Of a stretch of 64,000 nt of DNA, positions 17,147-24,234 are shown in pieces. The notes under the pieces were generated by a model. The model was not told the DNA's origin and made no database searches. It saw only the letters and a list, made by a program, of their open reading frames with translations. The translations under genes and the position numbers were made by a program. The first letter of the stretch is position 1. Each line of letters starts with the position of its first letter. The DNA is from Streptomyces kaniharaensis (lineage in GTDB: Bacteria; Actinomycetota; Actinomycetes; Streptomycetales; Streptomycetaceae), in contig NZ_WBOF01000001.1 of NCBI RefSeq assembly GCF_009569385.1, positions 3,730,001 to 3,794,000 of the forward strand, read 5' to 3'.

Positions 17147-19989
17147 AGGCCAGCGCCTGGCGGGTCGCCCTGCGCATCGCCCGCCGCGACGCCCTGCGCG
17201 CCAAGGGCCGCAGCGCCCTGGTGATCGCCATGGTCGCGCTGCCCGTCCTCGGCGTCACCGGCGCCGACGTCGTCTTCCGCAGCGCCGAACTCGACCCCGG
17301 CGAACGCGTCGTCCGCGTCATGGGCCAAGCCGACGGCCTGCTCCAGATGGCGGAGCGCGGCGCGATCGTGGTCCAGGCCCCGGACCCGGAGGAGGGCTAC
17401 CGCACCGCCGACGACCACGCGCAGCCGAAGGGTGCCGCCAAGCCGCCGGCCACCCCGGAGCAGCGGCGCAGCCTCGAAACCCCGCCCGACGAGCTCGCCC
17501 GGCAGCTGCTCCCGCAGGGCAGCGTCCTGGTCCCCGAGCGACAGGGCCCGTACACCGCGACCAGCACCGCCCAGGGCCTGCTCAACGTGCGGACCGTCGA
17601 GGCCGACCTGACCGACCCGGTCTGGCACGGCCGGATCAACCTGGTGAAGGGCCGGGCCCCGGGCGCGGGCCACGAGGTTGCCGTCACCCAGGACTTCCTG
17701 GACCGGTCCGGCCTGCACGTCGGCGACCGGACCGCCGTTCGCGGACTGGAGTCCCTCCCCTTCACCATCACCGGCGTCGCCGAGTACCCGGGCGCCCTGA
17801 ACGCCACGGCGCTGATCGCGCGGCCCGGTGCCCTGCTCGACCCGCTGGCCGCGCTGCCCGGCGCCGCCGAGCGCGACCGCGGCGGCTCGACCGACCCGGT
17901 CCGCTGGCTGGTCAAGCTGCCCGCCGGTGCGGTGCTCGACTGGCCCAAGGTGACCGAGTTCAACAAGTTCGGCTTCACCCTCGCCTCGCGCACCGTCGTG
18001 CTCGACCCGCCGGCCCGCTCGCAGGTGCCGTACTACCTGGAGGAGGACCACAACAGCGCGGGCGGCAGCTACTTCGACCGCACCACCGTCGTCATCCTGG
18101 CCACCGTGGTCGGCATGGCCCTGCTGGAGATCGTCCTCCTCGCGGGCCCCGCCTTCGCCGTCGGCGCCCGGCGCTCGCGACGGCAGCTCGGCCTGATCGC
18201 CGCCGGCGGCGGTGACCGTAGCCACGTCCGCGGCGTGGTGCTCGGCGGCGGCGTGGTCCTCGGGCTCACCGGCGCGGCGATCGGCCTCGGCCTGGGCGTC
18301 GTCCTGGTCGCGCTGCTGCGCACCCGGGCCGAGGAGTCCTCCGGCCAGCGCTTCGGCCACTTCGACGTGCAGCCGCTCGACCTGCTCGGCGTGCTCGCCA
18401 TCGGCCTGGTCACCGGCCTGCTCGCGGCCGTCGTGCCCGCCGTCCAGGCCTCCCGCCAGGAGGTCGTGGCGGCGCTCACCGGCCGCGACTCGCTGAAGGC
18501 GCCGAGCCGCAGGCTCGCGCTGCTCGGCGTGGTGATGGTCGCCGGCGGCGCCGCGCTGGCGCTGCTCGGCGCGACCAGCGGCATCGGCCGCAGCCTGTCC
18601 GTCCTCGGCGGATCGGTGGTCGCCGAGCTCGGCATGGTGGCCCTGACGCCGTACCTGGTCGGCCTGTACGGCCGGGTCGGCCGCTGGCTGCCGCTCGGTC
18701 CCCGCCTCGCACTGCGCGACTCGGTGCGCCACCGCGGCCGTACCGCGCCCGCCGTCGCCGCGGTGATGGCCGCCGTGGCCGGCTCGGTCGCGGTCTCCGT
18801 CTACCTCGCCAGCAGCGACGAGCAGGCCCGCCGCGACTACGTCGCCTCCGGTCCGGCGAACGCCGTCATGCTCGGCGCGGGCTGGGGCGCCGGCGCCGAC
18901 GGAACGCTGCTGCCGCAGATGCGCGGCTCCCTCGAGCGGGACCTCCCCGCCCTCGGCCAGCGTGCCGACGTCCAGCAGGCCCACTACCTCAGCGGCTGCA
19001 GGGTGGACAGCGAGTGCGGGACCATCGCGGTCGTGAAGCCGAAGGAGCTGCGCTGCCCGCTCGACGACCAGGAACCCGCGGCCATGACCATCGCGGAGCA
19101 CAACCGGCTGCGCCGGGCGGACCCGCGGTGCGCCGAGGAACGCTCCTGGGGCGCCCACTACGGGACCCTGCCGATCGGTGACGCCACCCTGCTGCACAAC
19201 CTCTACGGGGTCGCCGACCCGGCCCCGGGCCAGGCGCTCGCGGCGGGCAAGGCCGTGGTCTTCGACCCGGCCTACCTCAAGGACGGGAAGGTGATCCTCC
19301 AGGTCACCGAGCCCCTCAAGGGCGGCCCCCGCGACGTGCACCACCCGGTCGTCCACGAGATCACCGTGGACGCGGTGCTGGCCTCGGCCGTCCTGCCGTC
19401 CGCCGGCCAGGCCGTGATCAGCCCGGACACCGCGCACCGGCTCGGCTTCTCCACCGTCGACGCCGGCTCCGTCTGGCTGCCCGACGCCGCCCCCTCGGAC
19501 GGCGTCGAGCAGAAGGCCAGGGGCGCGCTCGCCAAGCTCGCCGACCACGTCACCTTCGACGTTGAGCGCGGCTACCACTCCAGGGACAACCTGATCACCC
19601 TGGGCCTGTCCGGGTTCGCGGCCCTGGTCGCGCTCGGTGCGTCCGGGATCGCCACCGGCCTCGCCGCCGCCGACTCCCAGCGCGACCTGGCCACCCTCGC
19701 GGCGGTCGGCGCAGCGCCCCGGATCCGGCGTTCGCTGTCCGGCTTCCAGTGCGGGGTGATCGCGGCGATGGGCACCCTGCTCGGTGTGGTCTGCGGCATC
19801 GTCCCGGCGGTGGCCCTGCGCAAGATCGAGGCCCTGGCCACGGCGGCCGACGGGCCGACAGTCCACGCAGTGGTGGTCTTCCCCTGGCTCCACATCGGGC
19901 TCACCGTGGTCGTCCTGCCGCTGCTCGCGGCGGGCCTGGCGGCCCTGCTCACCCGCTCGCGGATGACACTGGCGCGCCGCTCGGCCTGA
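17143..19989 (+). CDS. FtsX/MacB-type ABC transporter permease
   Basis: Membrane part of the PadR-controlled ABC system. The layout is a first helix near residues 18-40, a large external domain, three helices ending near 455 (with the RRSRRQLGLIAAGGGDRSHVR-type coupling region), three more helices, a second external domain and a final three-helix block: a duplicated FtsX arrangement. The second external domain has four cysteines between about 620 and 680 that could form two disulfides. GTG at 17143 overlaps the ATPase stop by 4 bp. 948 residues. No periplasmic or lipoprotein partner is adjacent. The substrate is unknown. Confidence 0.85.
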   Translation: MKASAWRVALRIARRDALRAKGRSALVIAMVALPVLGVTGADVVFRSAELDPGERVVRVMGQADGLLQMAERGAIVVQAPDPEEGYRTADDHAQPKGAAKPPATPEQRRSLETPPDELARQLLPQGSVLVPERQGPYTATSTAQGLLNVRTVEADLTDPVWHGRINLVKGRAPGAGHEVAVTQDFLDRSGLHVGDRTAVRGLESLPFTITGVAEYPGALNATALIARPGALLDPLAALPGAAERDRGGSTDPVRWLVKLPAGAVLDWPKVTEFNKFGFTLASRTVVLDPPARSQVPYYLEEDHNSAGGSYFDRTTVVILATVVGMALLEIVLLAGPAFAVGARRSRRQLGLIAAGGGDRSHVRGVVLGGGVVLGLTGAAIGLGLGVVLVALLRTRAEESSGQRFGHFDVQPLDLLGVLAIGLVTGLLAAVVPAVQASRQEVVAALTGRDSLKAPSRRLALLGVVMVAGGAALALLGATSGIGRSLSVLGGSVVAELGMVALTPYLVGLYGRVGRWLPLGPRLALRDSVRHRGRTAPAVAAVMAAVAGSVAVSVYLASSDEQARRDYVASGPANAVMLGAGWGAGADGTLLPQMRGSLERDLPALGQRADVQQAHYLSGCRVDSECGTIAVVKPKELRCPLDDQEPAAMTIAEHNRLRRADPRCAEERSWGAHYGTLPIGDATLLHNLYGVADPAPGQALAAGKAVVFDPAYLKDGKVILQVTEPLKGGPRDVHHPVVHEITVDAVLASAVLPSAGQAVISPDTAHRLGFSTVDAGSVWLPDAAPSDGVEQKARGALAKLADHVTFDVERGYHSRDNLITLGLSGFAALVALGASGIATGLAAADSQRDLATLAAVGAAPRIRRSLSGFQCGVIAAMGTLLGVVCGIVPAVALRKIEALATAADGPTVHAVVVFPWLHIGLTVVVLPLLAAGLAALLTRSRMTLARRSA

Positions 19990-20007
19990 CCCCCGGGCCC
20001 TGTGACC

Positions 20008-20042
20008 CACCCCCGGCCGCGACCCCCGTGCGGCCGGGGGTG
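20008..20042. terminator. Terminator of the ABC operon
   Basis: CACCCCCGGCCGC (20008-20020) pairs perfectly with GCGGCCGGGGGTG (20030-20042) around a 9-nt loop, 19 bp after the permease stop. There is no U-tract, as is common in this group. Confidence 0.7.
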
Positions 20043-20132
20043 ACGCGCGTCCGGGGCCGGGGGTGACGGAGGTTACAGCCCTGGGAGCCCCCGGCAGCCG
20101 GACGGCCGGGGCGGGCACCCGCATGGGCGAAC

Positions 20133-20138
20133 TACAGT
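20133..20138 (+). promoter_or_regulatory. -10 element of a leaderless dipeptidase transcript
   Basis: TACAGT ends 7 nt before the ATG at 20146, so transcription should start at or next to the start codon. No Shine-Dalgarno is seen. Confidence 0.5.
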
Positions 20139-20145
20139 CGTCGGT

Positions 20146-21549
20146 ATGACGAGAACCCCGGACAGCGTCGTCCGTTCCTACATCGAACAGCACCAGGCCG
20201 CGTTCCTGGCCGACCTCTCCGACTGGCTGCGGATCCCCTCGGTCTCCGCCGACCCGGCCCGCTCCGGGGACGTGCGGCGCTCCGCCGAGTGGCTGGCCGC
20301 CAAGCTGCGCGACACCGGCTTCCCGGTGGCCGAGGTGTGGGAGACGGACGGCCTGCCGGCGGTCTTCGCCGAGTGGCACTCCGGGGACTCGTCCGCGCCG
20401 ACCGTCCTGGTGTACGGGCACCACGACGTGCAGCCCGCCGCCAAGGAGGACGGCTGGGCCACCGAGCCGTTCGAGCCGACCGTGATCGGCAAGCAGCTGT
20501 TCGCCCGCGGCGCGGCGGACGACAAGGGGCAGGTCTTCTTCCACACCCTCGGCGTGCGCGCCCACTTGGCCGCCACCGGCCGCACCGCGCCGGCCGTCAA
20601 CCTCAAGCTGCTGATCGAGGGTGAGGAGGAGTCCGGCTCGCCGCACTTCGCAGACCTGGTCCGGCGCGAGGCCGAGCGGCTGGCCGCCGACGTGGTGATC
20701 ATCTCGGACACCGGCATGTGGTCCGAGACCACGCCGACCGTCTGCACCGGCATGCGGGGCCTCGCCGACGCCCAGATCGACCTGTACGGCCCGGACACCG
20801 ACATCCACTCCGGCTCCTTCGGCGGCGCCGTCCCCAACCCGGCGGCCGTCGCGGCCGAGCTGGCCGCCGCCCTGCACGACGCCGACCGGCGGGTCGACAT
20901 CCCGGGCTTCTACGACGGCGTGATCGAGCTGACCGACCGTGAGCGCGAGCTGTTCGCCGAGCTGCCCTTCGACGAGGCGCAGTGGCTCAAGGTCGCCAAG
21001 TCGTACGGCACCCGCGGCGAGGCCGGCTACTCCACCCTGGAGCGGATCTGGGCCCGCCCGACCGCGGAGGTCAACGGCATCTGGGGCGGCTACACCGGCC
21101 CCGGCGGCAAGACCATCGTCCCGGCGTCCGCGCACCTCAAGCTGTCCTTCCGGCTGGTCGCCGGGCAGGAGGTGGAGAAGGTCCGCGAGGCCGTCCGGGC
21201 CTGGGTGGCCGCGCGGGTGCCCGAGGGCATCCGGTACGAGCTGGTCTTCCCGGGCGCGACCCGGCCCTGCCTGACCCCGCTGGACCACCCGGCGCTGGAG
21301 TCGACCGTGCGCGCGATGGGGCGGGCCTTCGAGCAGCGGATCCTCTTCACCCGCGAGGGCGGCTCCGGCCCGGCGGCGGACCTGCAGGACGTGCTCGGCG
21401 CGCCGGTGCTCTTCCTCGGCATCTCGGTGCCCTCGGACGGCTGGCACTCGGTCGACGAGAAGGTCGAGCTGGACCTGCTGGCCAAGGGTGTGGAGACCGC
21501 CGCCTACCTGTGGGGCGACCTGGCCGAGAACTTCCGGCCCGGCGCGTGA
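20146..21549 (+). CDS. M20-family dipeptidase
   Basis: Zinc metallopeptidase that cleaves dipeptides or related amides in the cytoplasm. Metal-binding residues of the M20/PepV-CNDP group are visible: His-Asp in YGHHDVQP, Asp in GAADDKGQ, the catalytic Glu pair in EGEEESGSPH, Asp in ISDTGMW and the closing His in DGWHSVDE. The lid/dimerisation domain lies between about 195 and 350 and contains HSGSFGG. 467 residues, typical length, no signal peptide. It is preceded by a -10 element at leaderless spacing and followed by a REP-like hairpin. Confidence 0.9.
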   Translation: MTRTPDSVVRSYIEQHQAAFLADLSDWLRIPSVSADPARSGDVRRSAEWLAAKLRDTGFPVAEVWETDGLPAVFAEWHSGDSSAPTVLVYGHHDVQPAAKEDGWATEPFEPTVIGKQLFARGAADDKGQVFFHTLGVRAHLAATGRTAPAVNLKLLIEGEEESGSPHFADLVRREAERLAADVVIISDTGMWSETTPTVCTGMRGLADAQIDLYGPDTDIHSGSFGGAVPNPAAVAAELAAALHDADRRVDIPGFYDGVIELTDRERELFAELPFDEAQWLKVAKSYGTRGEAGYSTLERIWARPTAEVNGIWGGYTGPGGKTIVPASAHLKLSFRLVAGQEVEKVREAVRAWVAARVPEGIRYELVFPGATRPCLTPLDHPALESTVRAMGRAFEQRILFTREGGSGPAADLQDVLGAPVLFLGISVPSDGWHSVDEKVELDLLAKGVETAAYLWGDLAENFRPGA

Positions 21550-21646
21550 GCGAGCGCAGCGAGCGCAGCGAGCTCGTCGTCGAGAGGTGCGCGTTGCGCG
21601 AAGCGCCCGCCGAGCGAAGCGAAGTCGGCGCATCGCGCAAGCGCAC
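21547..21646. repeat. REP-like inverted/direct repeat cluster
   Basis: Just after the dipeptidase stop, GAGCGCAGC recurs in tandem. A large hairpin follows: GTGCGCGTTGCGCGA (21587-21601) pairs with TCGCGCAAGCGCAC (21633-21646) with one bulge, enclosing a second stem GCCGA/TCGGC around repeated GCGAA. It resembles a dispersed intergenic REP-type element and may act as a terminator. Confidence 0.6.
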
Positions 21647-21712
21647 CATGGCAGTCAGATCACTCATCCAGATCACTCGTCCGGATGATTCATCACGTGG
21701 GGATGGAACGAA

Positions 21713-22654
21713 GTGAGCACCGTGCCTGAGACCGAACGCCCACTGCACCTGGCACTGGCCCGGGCCGGAGTGGACCGGGCGGCCGAGCACCGGTTCGACG
21801 AGCCCTGGCTGGCGGCCGCGTGGAGCCACCCGACCACCCGGGTGCTGCCGATCGCCGGCGGCGAGGCGTTCGTGGTCGACACCGACCAGGGCACCGAGCT
21901 GGTCCTGCTGCCCTCCTTCGAGGCGCCGCAGACCGGCGACCGGTACTTCCTCGGCACCGACGACGACGGCGTCTCGTACTTCGCGCTGGCCGGCGAGAGC
22001 CTGCCCGGGCGGCTGGACGGCGACGCCCGTCCGGCGGGGCTGCGCGAGGTCGGCGCCCTGCTGTCCGACCGGGACGCCGGGCTGCTGGTGCACGCCGTGG
22101 CGCTGGAGCACTGGCACCGGCTGCACAGCTTCTGCTCGCGCTGCGGGCACCCGACCGAGAAGGCCGGCGCCGGGCACGTGCGGCGCTGCACCTCCTGCGC
22201 GGCCGAGCACTACCCGCGCACCGACCCGGCGGTGATCATGGTCATCACCGACGAGCAGGACCGCTGCCTGCTCGGCCGCCAGGCGCTGTGGCCGGAGGGC
22301 CGCTGGTCCACGCTGGCCGGCTTCGTCGAGCCGGGGGAGTCGATCGAGCAGGCGGTCGCCCGCGAGGTCCACGAGGAGGCCGGGGTCCGGGTCGGCGAGG
22401 TGCGCTACGTTGCCAGCCAGCCGTGGCCGTTCCCGTCCAGCCTGATGCTCGGCTTCCTGGGCCGGGCGCTGCCGGGCGGCACCGAGATCACGGTGGACGG
22501 CGAGGAGCTGGCCGAGGCGCGCTGGTTCTCCCGCGAGGAGCTGCGGGCCGGGATGGAGGCGGGGGAGATCCTGCCGCCGTCCGGTATCTCGATCGCGCGT
22601 CACCTCGTCGAGCTCTGGTACGGCGAACCGCTGCCGTCCGCGGCGCGCTGGTAA
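21713..22654 (+). CDS. nudC: NudC: NAD(+)/NADH diphosphatase (Nudix)
   Basis: Hydrolyses NADH to NMNH and AMP, and in other bacteria removes NAD caps from RNA. It has the four-Cys zinc ribbon (CSRC near 138 and CTSC near 156), the Nudix box starting at GFVEPGESIEQAVAREV and ending HEEAGV, and the NudC-specific signature SQPWPFPSSLM. 313 residues. GTG at 21713 was taken from the family N-terminus; the upstream GGGGATGGAACGA is a loose ribosome-binding site. Directly upstream are two direct copies of AGATCACTCRTCC (21658-21683) followed by an inverted GGATGATTCAT, a possible control site. Confidence 0.92.
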   Translation: MSTVPETERPLHLALARAGVDRAAEHRFDEPWLAAAWSHPTTRVLPIAGGEAFVVDTDQGTELVLLPSFEAPQTGDRYFLGTDDDGVSYFALAGESLPGRLDGDARPAGLREVGALLSDRDAGLLVHAVALEHWHRLHSFCSRCGHPTEKAGAGHVRRCTSCAAEHYPRTDPAVIMVITDEQDRCLLGRQALWPEGRWSTLAGFVEPGESIEQAVAREVHEEAGVRVGEVRYVASQPWPFPSSLMLGFLGRALPGGTEITVDGEELAEARWFSREELRAGMEAGEILPPSGISIARHLVELWYGEPLPSAARW

Positions 22655-22676
22655 TTCCCGACCGCCCGATTCCGCG

Positions 22677-22720
22677 AATGGGGGCGTGCGGCTTGTGTCG
22701 CGCGCCCCCATTTCCCTTTT
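22677..22720 (+). terminator. Intrinsic terminator after nudC
   Basis: AATGGGGGCGTGCG (22677-22690) pairs with CGCGCGCCCCCATT (22699-22712), one G-U pair, 8-nt loop, followed by TTCCCTTTT. One of the few here with a U-rich tail. Confidence 0.8.
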
Positions 22721-22840
22721 CACCCCCTCACCGGCCCGGCCGCTGCGGGACGTTCGTAGGCGGACGGGCCGCAGTCGGCACAGCCGCACGAGACGCGGCG
22801 TGCGCCGTCGACCCGCACGGACGACATTGCCGGAAACCGC

Positions 22841-22869
22841 TGAAACCGCATCACCCCGCTCGCTACATT
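22841..22869 (+). promoter_or_regulatory. Promoter of the GntR gene, leaderless geometry
   Basis: TGAAAC (22841-22846) and TACATT (22864-22869) are 17 nt apart. The -10 ends 7 nt before the GTG at 22877, so the mRNA should begin at the start codon. There is no Shine-Dalgarno. Confidence 0.5.
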
Positions 22870-22876
22870 CACTCGG

Positions 22877-23716
22877 GTGACAATCCCACGGGGCACCGCC
22901 CAATCCCCCAAATACCAGCGCCTCGCCGCCGACCTGCGCCGCCGGATCGCCGAGGGCGAGTTCACCGCCGACGCCGCCCTGCCGGTCGAGAGCGAACTGG
23001 AACGCCAGTACGGAGTCGCCCGCAACACCGTCCGGCTGGCCGTCGACGTCCTGGTCAACGAAGGGCGGCTGGTCCGCCTCCAGGGCAAGGGCACCTACCT
23101 GCGGGAACACCCCGTCCTGGACCACCGCGCCTACGGCCCCTCGCTGCCCCCCGCCCCGCGCGACTGCCTGGCCGTCCCCACCGCCGTCTACCTCGGCGAG
23201 GCCGCCGAGGCCGGCCGGGAACTCGGCACCGACTTCGAGATGATGATCGTCCGCGCCCGCGTCGACATCGCCGAACGGCTCGGACTGCGCCCCGGCGAGG
23301 CCATCGTGGTCCGCCGCCAGCTGCGCATGCTCGACCGCGAGCCGTACTCGATCGAGGAGAGCCACTACCGGGCCGGCCTCGCCGCCGGCACCCCGCTGAT
23401 GGAACCCGACCCCGTCGAGGGTGGCGACGAGGCCGTGCTGGCCGCCCTCGGCCGCACCGAGATCGGTGCCGTCGACCACCTGGTGGCCCGGATGCCCGGC
23501 CCGGAGGAGGCCCAGTGGTTCCAGGGCGGCCCGGGCGTGCCGCTCATGGTCCAGACCCGCGTCACCTACGACCGGCGCGGGCCCGTCCGGGTCATCGAGA
23601 CCCGCTACTCGGCCGACCGCAGCCGGCTCGTCTACGGCGTCGGCGACCTCGGCGCGCGCACCACCCTGCCCGCACCCGCCGCGCCCGTCGACCCGGCCCC
23701 GGCCGACGCGCCCTGA
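22877..23716 (+). CDS. GntR-family (HutC-type) transcriptional regulator
   Basis: N-terminal winged helix (about residues 10-78: YQRLAADLRRRIAEGEF, LPVESELERQYGVARNTVR, GRLVRLQGKGTYL) and a C-terminal UTRA effector domain (about 95-260; PGEAIVVRRQLRMLDREPYSIEESHY). The UTRA domain normally binds a small metabolite that lifts repression. 279 residues with an Ala/Pro-rich tail. It stands alone between nudC and mycoredoxin, with terminators or promoters on both sides, so its target genes are not obvious. Confidence 0.87.
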   Translation: MTIPRGTAQSPKYQRLAADLRRRIAEGEFTADAALPVESELERQYGVARNTVRLAVDVLVNEGRLVRLQGKGTYLREHPVLDHRAYGPSLPPAPRDCLAVPTAVYLGEAAEAGRELGTDFEMMIVRARVDIAERLGLRPGEAIVVRRQLRMLDREPYSIEESHYRAGLAAGTPLMEPDPVEGGDEAVLAALGRTEIGAVDHLVARMPGPEEAQWFQGGPGVPLMVQTRVTYDRRGPVRVIETRYSADRSRLVYGVGDLGARTTLPAPAAPVDPAPADAP

Positions 23717-23742
23717 CGCGCGCCGGCCCGGGGCCCGCCGGC

Positions 23743-24000
23743 TCAGCCCACCAGGGCCTTCTTGACCTGCATCAGGCTCGGGTTGGTCATGACGACCTGC
23801 TCGCCGCCGCCCTCCGGCGTCACCAGGACCGTCGGCACCGTCTGGTTGCCGTTGTTGACGGACTCGACGAAGGACGCCGACGCCGGGTCCTCCTCGATGT
23901 TGATCTCGGTGTAGCCGATGCCTTCACGGTCCAGCTGGCTCTTGAGCCGGTTGCAGTACCCACACCAGGTCGTGCTGTACATCGTCACGCTGCCGGACAT
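23743..24000 (-). CDS. mrx1: Mycoredoxin (glutaredoxin-like, CGYC)
   Basis: Small thioredoxin-fold oxidoreductase that reduces mixed disulfides between proteins and mycothiol, using mycothiol as electron donor. The active site is WCGYC (Cys13, Cys16), with the TVP cis-proline loop near 55 and an MTNPSLMQVKKAL C-terminal helix. 85 residues, normal size, cytoplasmic. The ATG has GGAG 8 nt upstream. The promoter has a SigR form, tying it to disulfide stress. It is divergent from uvrD2. Confidence 0.9.
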   Translation of the reverse strand: MSGSVTMYSTTWCGYCNRLKSQLDREGIGYTEINIEEDPASASFVESVNNGNQTVPTVLVTPEGGGEQVVMTNPSLMQVKKALVG

Positions 24001-24043
24001 CGAGGGGGCTCCTTCGGAGAGGGGTCGTACGGTCTCTGGACGC

Positions 24044-24069
24044 AACGTCCGCCGGGCGGCGGTCATTCC
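24044..24069 (-). promoter_or_regulatory. SigR-type promoter of mycoredoxin
   Basis: On the minus strand GGAAT (24069-24065), 18 nt, GTT (24046-24044). The predicted transcript start is near 24035, giving a leader of about 35 nt. An exact match to the SigR form; use by SigR is inferred. Confidence 0.75.
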
Positions 24070-24086
24070 GGCCGGCAGGGCCAGGC

Positions 24087-24152
24087 AGGCTCCAGGTGCC
24101 GGGAGAGCTCCGGGTACCGGAAGGCTCCGGCTGCCGGGAAGGCTCCAGGGAA
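24087..24152. repeat. Imperfect tandem repeat, about 18-bp unit
   Basis: Four degraded copies of AGGCTCCRGSTGCCGGGA follow one another between the mrx promoter and the uvrD2 start. No coding capacity or obvious role is seen. Confidence 0.55.
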
Positions 24153-24184
24153 GCAGAGCGATCATCCTGCGATCACACCGGGCC

Positions 24185-24210
24185 TGTGGACAACCCCGCC
24201 CCGGTTGTCC
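24185..24210. promoter_or_regulatory. DnaA-box-containing inverted repeat before uvrD2
   Basis: TGTGGACAA (24185-24193) is the reverse complement of TTGTCCACA, the Streptomyces-type DnaA box. GGACAACC (24188-24195) and GGTTGTCC (24203-24210) form a perfect inverted repeat, the second arm being a near-box. It lies 25 nt upstream of the uvrD2 start. Confidence 0.5.
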
Positions 24211-24234
24211 CACCGGGCTGAGAGGATGGAACGC

